From: Candidatus Blautia intestinavium
GTDB taxonomy: Bacteria > Bacillota > Clostridia > Lachnospirales > Lachnospiraceae
NCBI GenBank assembly: GCA_019113745.1
Contig: DXGV01000026.1
Coordinates: 1 to 64,000 of the forward strand
Direction: 5' to 3'
DNA: 64,000 nt
Below are positions 1 through 9,549 of the stretch, piece by piece. Positions within the stretch are counted from its first letter, which is position 1. The number at the start of each line of letters is the position of its first letter. A program made the translations under genes and the position numbers. The notes under the pieces were generated by a model, which was not told the origin of the DNA, searched no databases, and was given only the letters and a program-made list of their open reading frames with translations.

Positions 1-103
1 TTACTGTGTTATCCTCAATCGGCGTACGTCCAGTACGCCTCAATCGTCTGCCTTGTAAATCACTGAAATTCCTACGGTTGGAGTCTACGAGTCGAAAAGG
101 TGA

Positions 104-186
104 TGATTTCTGCCCCCTTTCAGGCACTTGAACGACGCGTACAGGACGTACGCGGAGTGAAAGTAACACAAAAGGGGCAGAAATCA
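104..186. repeat. nested inverted repeat in the 1-315 noncoding end
   Basis: The first 315 bases hold no gene I can support. A perfect 13-bp inverted repeat (104-116 with 174-186) encloses a second palindrome, CGCGTAC/GTACGCG at 136-154. A related palindrome GGCGTAC/GTACGCC lies at 21-39. There is no U-tract after the arm on the minus strand, so this is not a clear terminator for the gene ending at 316. It may be part of a dispersed repeat or the edge of an element cut by the window. Confidence 0.6.
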
Positions 187-315
187 GCCCTTTATCGACC
201 GTATTGTCCCCTTGTACATCGATGCTGACCTTATCCAACGTTTTTCTCATTAACGCTATTATAAGTTATTTTCAGGCAGTTTACAACCTGCGTTTTGAAG
301 GTCCTGGCGCCTCTC

Positions 316-2562
316 TTAAGCCACCTTCACGATATAAGTTTCATATGTTCCGTCCTGGAAAACAATCTGTCCCATATTTTTCAGCATATCGTTATTCAGG
401 TTTTCTCCATATTTGCTCCGTTCGCAGGAACCTACAAAAATATAGGCCACGTCATATTCTTCCAGAAGAGCTTCCACCTGAGCCTCATCATTTGAAGTAT
501 AGATTGCTTCAATATCCGCGGCTTTCGCATTCAGATCGCTTACGTCGTTTCTCCAGAGCCATTCGTGAACATACCAGCCCAGAATCGTAGGAAGCCCGGT
601 CATCGCGGAAACTCTCTCATATTCCGTATAACTGTCTCCATTCGCCTCCAGTACCACGGGAGAACCTGTAATATGACTCTTCAGCCACCGGATTCCCGCC
701 GCGTCTTCCGGGAAATCCGTTTCCAGAAACGCAGTGGCGTTCAGTCCCCTGTACTGTGAAGGATCCAGAACGTTTCCAAACCATGCGCCCACACTGTTCC
801 CGAAATAGCCCCAGGTACAGATCAGAAGGAAAAGCGCCGCTCCCCCTGCTGCCTTAAGAATCTTTTTGCGGAAAACGGCTATAAAGCGGAAGATCACATA
901 GGCCATCGTCATGGCGAACATAATATATGCCTGGTACGTCAGTTTAAACATCGTGTTTGCTCTTGCGCTTCCGTTTTCATATATGTCTCTCACATATACC
1001 AGCTCCGGGATCAGAACCAGCCCGAGGGCGCAGAGTCCCATAATTACCGCGAACATATCCGGGATTTTCAGTGAAGCGAGAAAATGGTACGGCGTCTTTT
1101 TTTCCGCAGTTCGAAGCTTCTGCACCAGAAGTATGATCACAAAGGAAATTACCAGCGCTGCCGGAAGTCCCCACAAAATAAGGAGCTGATGAATCATGGA
1201 GTGATTCTTCGCAAGCGCCACTCCCTGGATCATTGTTTCAAACTGAAGCGTAAAAGGCATGATCACGACAGTGGCAACGGCGAATATCTCCGCCGCCTGG
1301 GCAGCGGTAACCGCAAGGATCCATTTCCAGCGTCCCCGAAAGAGAATAATATTGGAAAACAGCAACACTGCGCCTGTCACAACAAAATAAATCACAAAAT
1401 CCCAGTAATTTGTCCAGTGGAACATTCCAAGAAGAAATCCCGCAAGAAGGAGATGGGGCATCAGAAGCTGCTTTGCCCAGAATTTCCCGGATTCTTCCTC
1501 CGCCGGAAATTTCTCCTTACGGACATTTACCGCCCATGCATAAAGGATTCCCAGAAGAAGCAGGACAAACATGATATTTACCACATGGGCGTGAAGGTCT
1601 CCCAGTACGAAGGAGTAACAGGGAAACTCATGGATGGTTTTATCTTCCACCTCCGGATTGTATCCGATATATCTGGTAGCGTCCGGGAACCAGTAGCTGT
1701 CGACTTCCTGTCCGGTAAGCTTCTGTATCAGCGGAACGATCCAGGCATAGACCACATAGTGCATATTTCCCGCAATAGAAACAGATATCCCGGCTACTGC
1801 CGCCGTTATCGCAGGCAGAGGTTTCTTCCAGCCTACCCGGAAATGGCCCAGACGGTCTTTTGTCATCTGATAGACCAGGGAAAACGGCAGGATAAAGGCA
1901 AGCCCGGCCACAAACGTCCGCATCAGATTATAAGTGATCTCCACGCTGCTTCCTGTAAGCTTTGTGAGAAAGACCGCAAAATACTGTCCGCCATAATAGT
2001 AGTTAATATTTCCCTGAGAGTACCATAGATCTACCGCCGGAAGCGTATCGCTGCGCATCATGGCTTCCATAAAGCCGTAATCCATAAATTTTTCTGTTCC
2101 GTAGGCCGCAGGATGGAAGCCGGCCAGATAGGTCCATAAAAGGAAAAAGGCAAAAAACAGGATCTCCTCCCAGTAAACCAGTTCCAGATGATCCAACGGA
2201 AGACATTCCACTCCTTTTTTATGCTGTCTGTACAGAGCCAGAATACATGCCGCCCCGCAGAACAGAGTTACTCCAATGCACACAGGGACAGTGAACCGGA
2301 GGATCTTTACAGAGACAAGAAACCATGTCAGAAATCCCGCAACCGCCGTCATCAGCACTTTGGAAAACATCCACCCCCGGTCGTCAAAATTCCGGAAGAT
2401 CATACCGGTCAGAGGCATGGCGACGATTCCCATTACCGCCGCCAGAAGCCACCACGTCCAAAAGGTCCAGACGTCTCCTTTCAGAAGAAATCCTGACAGT
2501 GCCAGAAGCAGAACCGCCGGGATCAGCTTTCCTGCTGTTTTCTTTAAATTCTTATGTTTCAT
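316..2562 (-). CDS. DUF2298-type polytopic membrane protein (putative GT-C fold)
   Basis: A large integral membrane protein, 748 residues from the chosen start, with roughly a dozen hydrophobic segments and a soluble C-terminal tail. It carries the family hallmark LGDLHAH about 40% along, plus an acidic first-loop motif MDYGFMEAMMRS. Members of DUF2298 (Chlor_Arch_YYY) are thought to be glycosyltransferase-like enzymes of the cell envelope, but no reaction is established here. The open frame extends upstream to 2646, but the ATG at 2562 has a GGGAGGATC Shine-Dalgarno and is preferred. The start overlaps the end of the upstream paralogue by 11 nt, so the pair is translationally coupled. Confidence 0.75.
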   Translation of the reverse strand: MKHKNLKKTAGKLIPAVLLLALSGFLLKGDVWTFWTWWLLAAVMGIVAMPLTGMIFRNFDDRGWMFSKVLMTAVAGFLTWFLVSVKILRFTVPVCIGVTLFCGAACILALYRQHKKGVECLPLDHLELVYWEEILFFAFFLLWTYLAGFHPAAYGTEKFMDYGFMEAMMRSDTLPAVDLWYSQGNINYYYGGQYFAVFLTKLTGSSVEITYNLMRTFVAGLAFILPFSLVYQMTKDRLGHFRVGWKKPLPAITAAVAGISVSIAGNMHYVVYAWIVPLIQKLTGQEVDSYWFPDATRYIGYNPEVEDKTIHEFPCYSFVLGDLHAHVVNIMFVLLLLGILYAWAVNVRKEKFPAEEESGKFWAKQLLMPHLLLAGFLLGMFHWTNYWDFVIYFVVTGAVLLFSNIILFRGRWKWILAVTAAQAAEIFAVATVVIMPFTLQFETMIQGVALAKNHSMIHQLLILWGLPAALVISFVIILLVQKLRTAEKKTPYHFLASLKIPDMFAVIMGLCALGLVLIPELVYVRDIYENGSARANTMFKLTYQAYIMFAMTMAYVIFRFIAVFRKKILKAAGGAALFLLICTWGYFGNSVGAWFGNVLDPSQYRGLNATAFLETDFPEDAAGIRWLKSHITGSPVVLEANGDSYTEYERVSAMTGLPTILGWYVHEWLWRNDVSDLNAKAADIEAIYTSNDEAQVEALLEEYDVAYIFVGSCERSKYGENLNNDMLKNMGQIVFQDGTYETYIVKVA

Positions 2563-4513
2563 ATATTCGGATCCTCCCATCATCTGATTGATATACAAGA
2601 GGATAAAGCTCACGGATCGTATCCTCCCTGCAGAGCTCGCCCTCAAACTCCATTCCTTCTTCGTAAAGAATATAGGTAATCTTTTCCTCTTTTACAAGTT
2701 TCCGTACTGCTTCCTGGTCTGTTGAGGTATAAATTTCCACTGCCTTCGCCGCCCGCCCGTAAGTATCATATCCTGCCGACCAGGCGTAGTAAGGCCATCC
2801 CAGGTACATCATAACGCCAGCCATCGTCACTTCGTTTATACTGTATTCCGGCGTCAGGATAAGGTCTGTACTGTCCAGATTCTGACAGAGCCATTCTGTC
2901 AGATCGCTGTCCATAGAAACTGTAACCCGGTGTCCCGGTCCGTTATTTCTCAGAATGATCACAAAGTCGTAAATCCCCGTGGCTGTAAGAGCCACTGTCA
3001 AAATAACCGCCAGCACCTTTCCGGGCCTCCGTTTCCGGAATATCCGCACTGCCGCCAGCGCCCAGAACATTGCCAGAAACGCATAGGAGATCATAATATA
3101 TTTATGATTTACCGTAATATCCGGCGTCAGCGACATGCAGAAGGCAAAAACCAGCGGAAAGAGGAAGCTCACAAGCACTGCTCTCTGAACTCTTTTTTTC
3201 AGGAAGAAAAAAAGTACAGCCGCACCGAGAAAAAAAATGCCGCTCATCTGGAACAGATACCATATCACTCCGGCGATGCTTTTATCCTCCGCAAGAAATC
3301 CCCAGTAAAAGGATGTTTCCACAGCGGAGCCTCTGATAAAAATTCTGGACTGAAGTACAGATAACAATACCGCTACGACGGCAGTAAAAAGATAGTCCAG
3401 CTTTCCGTCTGAGAAAACCGCATAGCCCATCAGAATCAGAAGGCCGCCGATCACTGCCGCTCCGTTCCAGAAAGTGGTAAGGCCAAGAAGCAGACCGGCC
3501 GCCAGAGCTCCCTCCAGATTGCGGGAACGCCATGCCGCCGCTGTAAAAAAGCGGTCTTTCAGCCATCGAATTCCTTTCTCTTCATGCCCGGCTCCAGCCT
3601 CCACCCATTCCAGATAAAACCATAAAGCCATGGCGACGATCAGAAGCCCGAATGCCAGATGTCTCTGATTCAGATAAACATTAAAATTCCACAGCCCCCA
3701 GTCTTCGTTAGGCGTATATCCGATAAACGACGTATTTCCGGCAAGCGTCAAAAGGAGATCTCCTGCCTTGAGATGTTCCCACAGAAAGCGGAAAAACGTC
3801 AGAGAACTTCTGAAAAAGAAAAATATGACTGTCAGAGCTCCTGCTTTTCTGCTTCCGGTGATCCTTCCGGCCAGACAATATAAAAGCATCAGGAACCCAA
3901 GCAGAGCGAAAACGCTCATCATATTATATGCCACATCCAGCCGGAGCCCCAGATATTCCAGATTTCCTATAAGGAACTGGAACATAAAATGATATTTTAC
4001 ATCTTCCCCGCCAAAATGGGGATACTGCGTGGGAAAATTGTTTCCTCTTGAAAAGGAACGCATCATAGCTGTATGCGGAGCATAATCTCCGTATACCGTA
4101 AATCCGGAATACAGCGTACCGTCCTTAATATAAAACACGTAAAACATAATCCAGGAAAGAAGAACAAAAAGAATAAAAAAGAACAGCGCTTCTCCCGGAA
4201 ATTTTCTTTTTTCTCCCTGGACCCAGGTTCCGGAAAACAGCCCTTTACTGCCTTTCCTGATCCTTCTCCAGTAAATGACAGCCAGAAAAATAAACGCTGC
4301 GGCCAGCACGATAAGGTTTGCCCAGAACAGCGGTTCCTCCTGACCCAAACATACGCTGACCAGAAAAGCCGCCATATAGGTTGTCCAGCCCATCGCCAGC
4401 GTCCCCACACCAAATGATGCTGGCAAAAGAAGCCAAAGACGGGATTGCCCCGTCTTTGGCAGAAATTCTTTTCCCACTAAAAATATAAAAATCACATATA
4501 TTATTCCCAGCAT
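2552..4513 (-). CDS. second DUF2298-like/GT-C membrane protein, paralogue of its neighbour
   Basis: A 653-residue multi-spanning membrane protein beginning with a hydrophobic helix. It shares a first-loop pattern with the downstream gene (GDYAPHTAMMRS here, MDYGFMEAMMRS there), which suggests tandem duplication of an envelope glycosyltransferase-like protein. A second shared feature is a short soluble C-terminal domain ending in a tyrosine-rich strand (here ITYILYEEGMEF). No sugar donor or acceptor can be named. The two genes form one unit, with a candidate promoter at 4566-4593 and no other glycan gene beside them inside the window. Confidence 0.65.
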   Translation of the reverse strand: MLGIIYVIFIFLVGKEFLPKTGQSRLWLLLPASFGVGTLAMGWTTYMAAFLVSVCLGQEEPLFWANLIVLAAAFIFLAVIYWRRIRKGSKGLFSGTWVQGEKRKFPGEALFFFILFVLLSWIMFYVFYIKDGTLYSGFTVYGDYAPHTAMMRSFSRGNNFPTQYPHFGGEDVKYHFMFQFLIGNLEYLGLRLDVAYNMMSVFALLGFLMLLYCLAGRITGSRKAGALTVIFFFFRSSLTFFRFLWEHLKAGDLLLTLAGNTSFIGYTPNEDWGLWNFNVYLNQRHLAFGLLIVAMALWFYLEWVEAGAGHEEKGIRWLKDRFFTAAAWRSRNLEGALAAGLLLGLTTFWNGAAVIGGLLILMGYAVFSDGKLDYLFTAVVAVLLSVLQSRIFIRGSAVETSFYWGFLAEDKSIAGVIWYLFQMSGIFFLGAAVLFFFLKKRVQRAVLVSFLFPLVFAFCMSLTPDITVNHKYIMISYAFLAMFWALAAVRIFRKRRPGKVLAVILTVALTATGIYDFVIILRNNGPGHRVTVSMDSDLTEWLCQNLDSTDLILTPEYSINEVTMAGVMMYLGWPYYAWSAGYDTYGRAAKAVEIYTSTDQEAVRKLVKEEKITYILYEEGMEFEGELCREDTIRELYPLVYQSDDGRIRIYET

Positions 4514-4565
4514 TTTTACTCCTCAGCACGCTACGGCTGTCTTTTGCACACTAACGCTATGTTTC

Positions 4566-4593
4566 AGTATAACAAAATTAACCTTCCAGGCAA
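4566..4593 (-). promoter_or_regulatory. candidate sigma-A promoter of the DUF2298 pair
   Basis: On the minus strand TTGCCT (4588-4593) is followed after 16 bp by TATACT (4566-4571), about 50 bp upstream of the ATG at 4513. The -35 is a partial match and the spacer is one base short of ideal. Confidence 0.45.
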
Positions 4594-4639
4594 ACCCCCT
4601 TCCGGAAAAAATCTTCAGTTTTTCACAATTTCCAGGTTT

Positions 4640-5335
4640 CTATAAATCCGAAAGATATTTTTCAATCCCGTCTGCTACAGCCTCTGCTGTTTTTTTCTGG
4701 TATTTCTCTGTCTGAAGCAGTTTCGCTTCCTCAGGATTTGTCATAAATCCACATTCTGCGATTACCAGGGCAGAGGAGCTTTTTTTCAGAAGATAGTAGC
4801 TTGTATTTCCTTTCGCTTTTCTGGGGTTCTCGATCTTCAGTTCTTCGTTCATCGTTTCCTGGATACACTCCGCCAGCTTTTTACCTTCCTTGGAGCTTTT
4901 ATAGTAAAAAACCTGGGGGCCTTTTACCGTCTGATCCTTATAGCTGTTCTGATGTATGCTGACTGTCAGTACCGGATTTTTTTCATTGATCAGCGCGATT
5001 CTTCTCTGTAGATCCTGAGCCTTTTTATTGTCAGCCGTCTCGTCATAGAGACCTCTGTCTGATTCTCTGGTCAGGAATACGTTCCATCCTCTTTCTTCCA
5101 GAATATCTCTCAGGATCAGAGAAATCTCCAGATTGATCCCTTTTTCTTCAAGGCCGCCTACGCCTACCATTCCCGGATCCTTTCCCCCGTGTCCGGGATC
5201 CACTATGATCATCTTCTCCGTGTTTGCCTGCTTTCCAAGTTCTGCCGATACCTGAGCGGCCTGTCTGGACAGAAAATAGAAACTTACCAGAAGCAGACAG
5301 GCCATACTCCATTCTATAACGTATTTACGCACCAA
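4640..5335 (-). CDS. cwlD: N-acetylmuramoyl-L-alanine amidase, CwlD-like
   Basis: An amidase_3 family zinc hydrolase that cleaves the MurNAc to L-alanine bond. At 231 residues with an N-terminal membrane anchor it matches CwlD, which strips peptides from spore cortex glycan to make muramic-delta-lactam. Visible motifs are DPGHGGKDPG (first zinc His), the Glu in GLEEKGINLE, SIHQN (second His) and the catalytic Glu in IAECGFMTN. The start is not ATG: TTG at 5335 has GGAGG 7 nt upstream, and GTG follows at 5332. The sporulation genes elsewhere in the window support CwlD over a general autolysin, but the exact paralogue is inferred. Confidence 0.8.
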   Translation of the reverse strand: MVRKYVIEWSMACLLLVSFYFLSRQAAQVSAELGKQANTEKMIIVDPGHGGKDPGMVGVGGLEEKGINLEISLILRDILEERGWNVFLTRESDRGLYDETADNKKAQDLQRRIALINEKNPVLTVSIHQNSYKDQTVKGPQVFYYKSSKEGKKLAECIQETMNEELKIENPRKAKGNTSYYLLKKSSSALVIAECGFMTNPEEAKLLQTEKYQKKTAEAVADGIEKYLSDL

Positions 5336-5490
5336 CGCACATCCTCCGGCATGTTTTCATTTTAATATATGTAGCTCCTTAAATTCTTATTATATTCCTG
5401 TCATAGTGTGCTGAGGAACAATGACGCCGGCCGGCCGCATCCCGGCAAATGTCTGTTCGTGTAGGTACGCCAATCGCCTGCCGGGCACGC

Positions 5491-5537
5491 AAAAACTCCG
5501 GAACAGACGTCGCTGCGCACGTCTGCCCCGGAGTTTT
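5491..5537 (-). terminator. rho-independent terminator after putP
   Basis: A strong two-part hairpin: AAAACTCCGG pairs with CCGGAGTTTT and encloses a second stem CAGACGT/ACGTCTG. On the minus strand it is followed by T-rich GTTTTTGCG. A further CCCGGCA/TGCCGGG stem lies just beyond, at 5441-5485. Confidence 0.75.
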
Positions 5538-5552
5538 CGGGCTGTAACATCT

Positions 5553-7118
5553 TTATTTTCCTGCCGCTATATCAAATTCCTTCTGGATTTCCTTATCCGG
5601 TTCCTTTGTACAAAGAGAAACCGCCACAATGAAAATACAGGAGATGATAAAGGCCGGGAATAATTCATAAATTCCCCATACGCCACCCATGGGACTTAAC
5701 AGATTCTTCCATACAAAGACGGAAATTCCGCCGGAAAGCATACCTGCAATGGCTCCTGCACGGTTGATCCTCTTCCAGAAAAGAGAGAACAGCATAACAG
5801 GACCGAAGGTAGCTCCAAAGCCCGCCCAGGCAAAGGATACCAGAGTAAAGATAACGCTGTCCTCATCCCAGGCGATCACAAGGCCGAGAAGAGCGATCAC
5901 AAGCAGTACCGCTCTGGAAACGTTCATAACCTTTTTATCGTCCGCTTTTCCTTTTTTCAGGATACCCTCATAGATATTCTTTGAAAAAGCGGAAGCCGCG
6001 ATCAGAAGATAGGAGTCTGAAGAACTGATAGTAGCCGCCAGGATACCCGCCATGATCACACCTGCCAGAACAGGAGGAAGCAGATGCTGCGAGAGTACGA
6101 CAAACACGTTTTCCGCACCGCTGGCAGTTGCCAGAGACGGCTCTGCCGGAAACAGCGCACGGCCGATCACACCGATGGATACTGCCGCGAACAGGGAGAT
6201 CACACACCATACTGTAGCAATCCTTCTGGACTTTTTCAGTTCTTCCTCTTTACGGATAGCCATAAAGCGGAGCAGTACCTGCGGAACTCCAAAGTATCCA
6301 AGTCCCCAGGAAAGTGTGGAAATAATGGTCAGGAAACCATATTTCCCGGCTTCGCCAAACTGAGCCGCCCCGTTTACCGCAATCTGAACTCCCTCGCTGT
6401 CTGTCTGCGGCGTCGCAATACCAACAAAGCTTAAAAATCCCGGAATATCTCTTGCATTGTCGATCACTGCTCCAATGCCCCCGGCAGCCGTAGTTCCAAG
6501 TATCAGGATCGTAAGAAGAGCGATCACCATGACCACTGCCTGCATAAAATCCGAAGCGCTTTCTGCAAGAAAGCCGCCGATAAACGTATATACCACTACA
6601 AAAACAGCTCCTGCGATCATCATAGAATGATAGGACGCTCCGAACAGTGTGGCAAACAGCTTTCCACAGGTAACAAAACAGCTTGAAGCATATACGGTAA
6701 AAAATACCAGAATAAACAGAGCCGAAATTCCCAGTATCACCTTGTTCTTCTCATGGAAACGGTTGCTGAGAAAGTCGGGAACTGTGATCGCGTCTCCGGA
6801 AACAGCAGAATATCTCCGCAGTCTCTTTGCCACAATCAGCCAGTTTATGTAAGTTCCAAGCGCAAGTCCAATGGCCGTCCAGGCCGCGTCTGCAATTCCA
6901 CACCAGTATGCCACGCCGGGCAGTCCCATCAGGAGCCATCCGCTCATATCCGACGCCTCGGCGCTCATTGCCGCAACCCACGGTCCCAGAGAACGGCCTC
7001 CCAGGAAGTAGTTTTCCGAGTTTGCCTGGGCGCGTTTTGCGAAATAAAGGCCTATGCAGATTACGATCAGCATATAACCGATCATGGCGCATAAAATTTT
7101 TATTGTATCGCCTGACAT
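5553..7118 (-). CDS. putP: sodium/proline symporter
   Basis: A sodium:solute symporter (SSS family) of 521 residues with about 13 membrane helices, importing proline with Na+. It shows the family sequences YFLGGRSLGPW near residue 35, SAEASDMSGWLLMG, and SSSDSYLLIAASAF in the later part where sodium is bound. The frame is open to 7196, but the ATG at 7118 has the ribosome site TAGGAGGGG and aligns with the usual N-terminus. It stands alone, with a terminator behind it and no degradation gene (putA) nearby, so uptake for nutrition or osmoprotection cannot be told apart. Confidence 0.9.
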   Translation of the reverse strand: MSGDTIKILCAMIGYMLIVICIGLYFAKRAQANSENYFLGGRSLGPWVAAMSAEASDMSGWLLMGLPGVAYWCGIADAAWTAIGLALGTYINWLIVAKRLRRYSAVSGDAITVPDFLSNRFHEKNKVILGISALFILVFFTVYASSCFVTCGKLFATLFGASYHSMMIAGAVFVVVYTFIGGFLAESASDFMQAVVMVIALLTILILGTTAAGGIGAVIDNARDIPGFLSFVGIATPQTDSEGVQIAVNGAAQFGEAGKYGFLTIISTLSWGLGYFGVPQVLLRFMAIRKEEELKKSRRIATVWCVISLFAAVSIGVIGRALFPAEPSLATASGAENVFVVLSQHLLPPVLAGVIMAGILAATISSSDSYLLIAASAFSKNIYEGILKKGKADDKKVMNVSRAVLLVIALLGLVIAWDEDSVIFTLVSFAWAGFGATFGPVMLFSLFWKRINRAGAIAGMLSGGISVFVWKNLLSPMGGVWGIYELFPAFIISCIFIVAVSLCTKEPDKEIQKEFDIAAGK

Positions 7119-7298
7119 TTTTCCCCTCCTATAAGTTAAAATAATTTTTTCAGGTCGCCCCGAACAGGCGTGCTTTGGCACATTAACATGATGCACTTTT
7201 CAGCGTTCATGAATTGACGTATCAAAGCACCGCCGACAATATGCTTTAGATTTTAACAGAATTTTCACAATATGTAAACCCTGTACGGCAAAAGAATA

Positions 7299-7328
7299 CA
7301 GCCGCAGGAGCTTCTTTTCCCACGGCTG
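7299..7328 (-). terminator. weak terminator after the 142-residue helical protein
   Basis: The arms CAGCCG and CGGCTG (7323-7328 and 7299-7304) flank a loop and are followed on the minus strand by TATTCTTTT. The stem is short, so efficiency is uncertain. Confidence 0.4.
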
Positions 7329-7336
7329 CACACTTT

Positions 7337-7768
7337 TTACAGATATGCCTTCAGTTCTTCAATATTTTTTTCTTCAAACTTCTGAAGCTCTCCCATCAGG
7401 TGAAGGATTTTTTTATCTGCTTCCTTTTCATACTGATGCAGCTTCTTCACTGCGTCAATGATCCCCATGGTACTGCCGTTGATCAGCATGCCTGCCATAT
7501 TTGACACCGATCCGTCTTTCATCGTCTGGACGTTTACCATCAGATAAGTCTTGATCTTGTCAAAAGAGCCCAGCCCTTTCTCATCGCAGCCGTTTTCATT
7601 CAGAAGCTGTCTGGCCTCTTTATGAAAACGTTCATATCCTTCCAGATGTTTCTGGAGAAAGTTCCGGAAAGAACAGTCGTCTGTGGCTTCTATAAGCTGA
7701 TTCAGGGTATCTGTTCCCATCTGAGAATTTTGATAAATAAAATTCAGTAATTCCGCGTTCGCGTTCAT
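7337..7768 (-). CDS. small all-helical protein, ferritin-like/DUF2383-like
   Basis: A soluble protein of 143 residues predicted to be almost wholly helical, with a central MLINGSTMGI turn and a charged C-terminal coiled-coil-like tail. The pattern LLNFIYQNSQMGTDTLNQL recalls four-helix-bundle proteins of the DUF2383/ferritin-like kind, but the classic Glu/His metal ligands are not clear, so function is unknown. The ATG at 7768 is chosen over an upstream one at 7834 because AAAGGAGTGTG precedes it. It lies directly after sigE with a gap of about 50 bp, so it may be read with the spoIIG operon. Confidence 0.6.
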   Translation of the reverse strand: MNANAELLNFIYQNSQMGTDTLNQLIEATDDCSFRNFLQKHLEGYERFHKEARQLLNENGCDEKGLGSFDKIKTYLMVNVQTMKDGSVSNMAGMLINGSTMGIIDAVKKLHQYEKEADKKILHLMGELQKFEEKNIEELKAYL

Positions 7769-7817
7769 GGCACACACTCCTTTTTTCTTTAGTATGCTCC
7801 GTTTTCGCGAAATTATT

Positions 7818-8549
7818 TCATTCATATTTAACAATCTCTTTTTTCAGCCTTTTCATAATACGCTTTTCCAGTCTGGAGATATAAGACTGGGAGATTCCCA
7901 GAAGATCGGCCACTTCTTTCTGCGTCTTTTCTTTTCCTTCCGCGCTGTTCAGGCCAAAACGAAGTTTGATGATCGTCTGTTCTCTGGGAGAAAGCTTGTC
8001 AATGGCCTTTCCCAGAAGGACGATCTCCACTTCGTCCTCCAGTCTCCGCGAGATCACATCCTCGTCTGTTCCCAGAATATCTGACAGCAGCAGTTCATTC
8101 CCGTCCCAGTCCACATTCAGAGGTTCATCAATGGAAACTTCCATTTTCGTTTTGCTGTTCCGCCTGAGATACATCAGAATCTCATTTTCAATACATCTGG
8201 AAGCGTAGGTTGCCAGTTTGATATTTTTCACCGGATTAAACGTGTTGATCGCCTTAATAAGGCCAATCGTACCGATAGATATCAGATCTTCCACTCCAAC
8301 CCCTGTATTATCAAACTTTTTTGCAATATACACCACCAGTCTCAGATTATGTTCGATCAGAATCGCCCGCGCCTCTTTTTCCTGGCCGGTGCCCAGCTTG
8401 CTGATCACATAGGCTTCCCGCTGCGGCTCAAGCGGAGCCGGAAGAATATCGTTTCCACCAATATAATACAGTTCTTTCGGTCTTGAAAAAACAAGTCTCT
8501 GAAAAATCTGAAACGGATAACAGTTTGCACCTGCTGCTGATCTTATCAT
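7818..8549 (-). CDS. sigE: sporulation sigma factor SigE (pro-sigma-E)
   Basis: Mother-cell sigma factor of 243 residues. After a roughly 30-residue N-terminal pro-sequence come region 2 ([47 protein letters not shown]) and region 4 with a helix-turn-helix ([20 protein letters not shown]). SigE is made inactive and cleaved by SpoIIGA, encoded immediately upstream in the same operon. The length and the SpoIIGA partner separate it from SigK, SigF and SigG. Confidence 0.95.
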   Translation of the reverse strand: MIRSAAGANCYPFQIFQRLVFSRPKELYYIGGNDILPAPLEPQREAYVISKLGTGQEKEARAILIEHNLRLVVYIAKKFDNTGVGVEDLISIGTIGLIKAINTFNPVKNIKLATYASRCIENEILMYLRRNSKTKMEVSIDEPLNVDWDGNELLLSDILGTDEDVISRRLEDEVEIVLLGKAIDKLSPREQTIIKLRFGLNSAEGKEKTQKEVADLLGISQSYISRLEKRIMKRLKKEIVKYE

Positions 8550-8562
8550 ATTGCGCCCCCTC

Positions 8563-9411
8563 CTAATGCAATAATCTGGAATTTAAAAGTACTTTGTACT
8601 CCTTTCCCAAAGTGGAGGGTTCAAAGGCCAGGGCGAACACCGGTCTGGAAATACGAACCTCTTCTCCGGGAGTGTAGATACAAAGATCCTCCAGTGTAAC
8701 CGCCAGCATCAGACATTCCGTATTTCCTACCGTCCGGCAGGAAAGATAGCGTGGTCTTAAAGCGGCAATCTCTGTACTTTTCAGCTCCCCTGGGTTCTCT
8801 TTCAGGTGTTTCAGCCTGTCTACCAGTTCTCCTGACAGTATCGTCTCCAAAAGTTCCGGCTCCGCAATGGAAACCGGTTCGCCGCTTATGGGGTCCGACA
8901 GCATATTTCCTGTATCGTAAAATCCATAAGCATCCTGTTCTCTCCCCTGCCAGGACAGGGTTATGGGATAAATGTTCTTTCTACGGCTCCGTATGGAATC
9001 TGCGAAACAGACTGCCGCGCTTATTCCCATATAGGTGCAGAAAGCCAGCAAAACATATCTCTGCAGATTCATGCAGTCTCCGGCCACCGCTTCCCAGAAG
9101 CCTCCCGCAAGAAAGGCAGTCAGATACAGCACGATCATAGCTTTCAGCAAAAGCCCGCCCCTTTTGATCCCATAGGCAATGCGGATCATCCCCGCGGCGC
9201 ATATCCCGTGAAAAAGGACTGAAATCAGCGGACCTGTATCTACAGGTATATAAAGAATAAAGCAGGCAAAAAGAGCTCCCGCGGCCGCCGCTCCAAAGCA
9301 TCTCCTGCTGTCACGCTTCAGTCTCAGAATAAAGCCCAGTATCCAAAGAAGAATATAGTCCATCAGAAGATTTGTCACAAAGACCACGTCTATGTAGATC
9401 ACTCCAGACAT
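8563..9411 (-). CDS. spoIIGA: sigma-E processing peptidase SpoIIGA
   Basis: A membrane-embedded aspartic protease of 282 residues that cuts the pro-sequence from SigE at the septum after a signal from the forespore. The first half has about five membrane helices beginning [18 protein letters not shown]. The second half is cytoplasmic and contains the active-site motif [12 protein letters not shown]. The frame continues upstream to 9492, but the ATG at 9411 follows AGGGGGCTTTTT and gives the standard N-terminus. The stop lies 13 nt before the sigE start. Confidence 0.93.
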   Translation of the reverse strand: MSGVIYIDVVFVTNLLMDYILLWILGFILRLKRDSRRCFGAAAAGALFACFILYIPVDTGPLISVLFHGICAAGMIRIAYGIKRGGLLLKAMIVLYLTAFLAGGFWEAVAGDCMNLQRYVLLAFCTYMGISAAVCFADSIRSRRKNIYPITLSWQGREQDAYGFYDTGNMLSDPISGEPVSIAEPELLETILSGELVDRLKHLKENPGELKSTEIAALRPRYLSCRTVGNTECLMLAVTLEDLCIYTPGEEVRISRPVFALAFEPSTLGKEYKVLLNSRLLH

Positions 9412-9459
9412 AAAAAGCCCCCTATGACCTGTCAATCCCTCACTTTGGTAAGTGAGTTC

Positions 9460-9492
9460 ATTATAGGTGATAGGGGGTGCGTATTTTGTCAA
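9460..9492 (-). promoter_or_regulatory. spoIIG promoter with 21-bp spacer and Spo0A-like boxes
   Basis: TTGACA (9487-9492) and TATAAT (9460-9465) are both perfect but 21 bp apart instead of 17. This matches the known layout of the Bacillus subtilis spoIIG promoter, whose long spacer makes it depend on Spo0A. A sequence TTTTGACAAAA overlaps the -35 (0A-box-like on the opposite strand), and TGTCGGA, one base off TGTCGAA, lies upstream at 9529-9535. The identification as Spo0A-controlled is an inference. Confidence 0.65.
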
Positions 9493-9549
9493 AACAGAGA
9501 GGGTGATATCCAGAATTTATCGTGAAATTCCGACAACCATCAAATTTTC

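Noticed and set aside
1084-2028. 314-codon plus-strand open frame
   Set aside because: Antisense to the DUF2298 gene, no ribosome site, very basic and unlike any protein.
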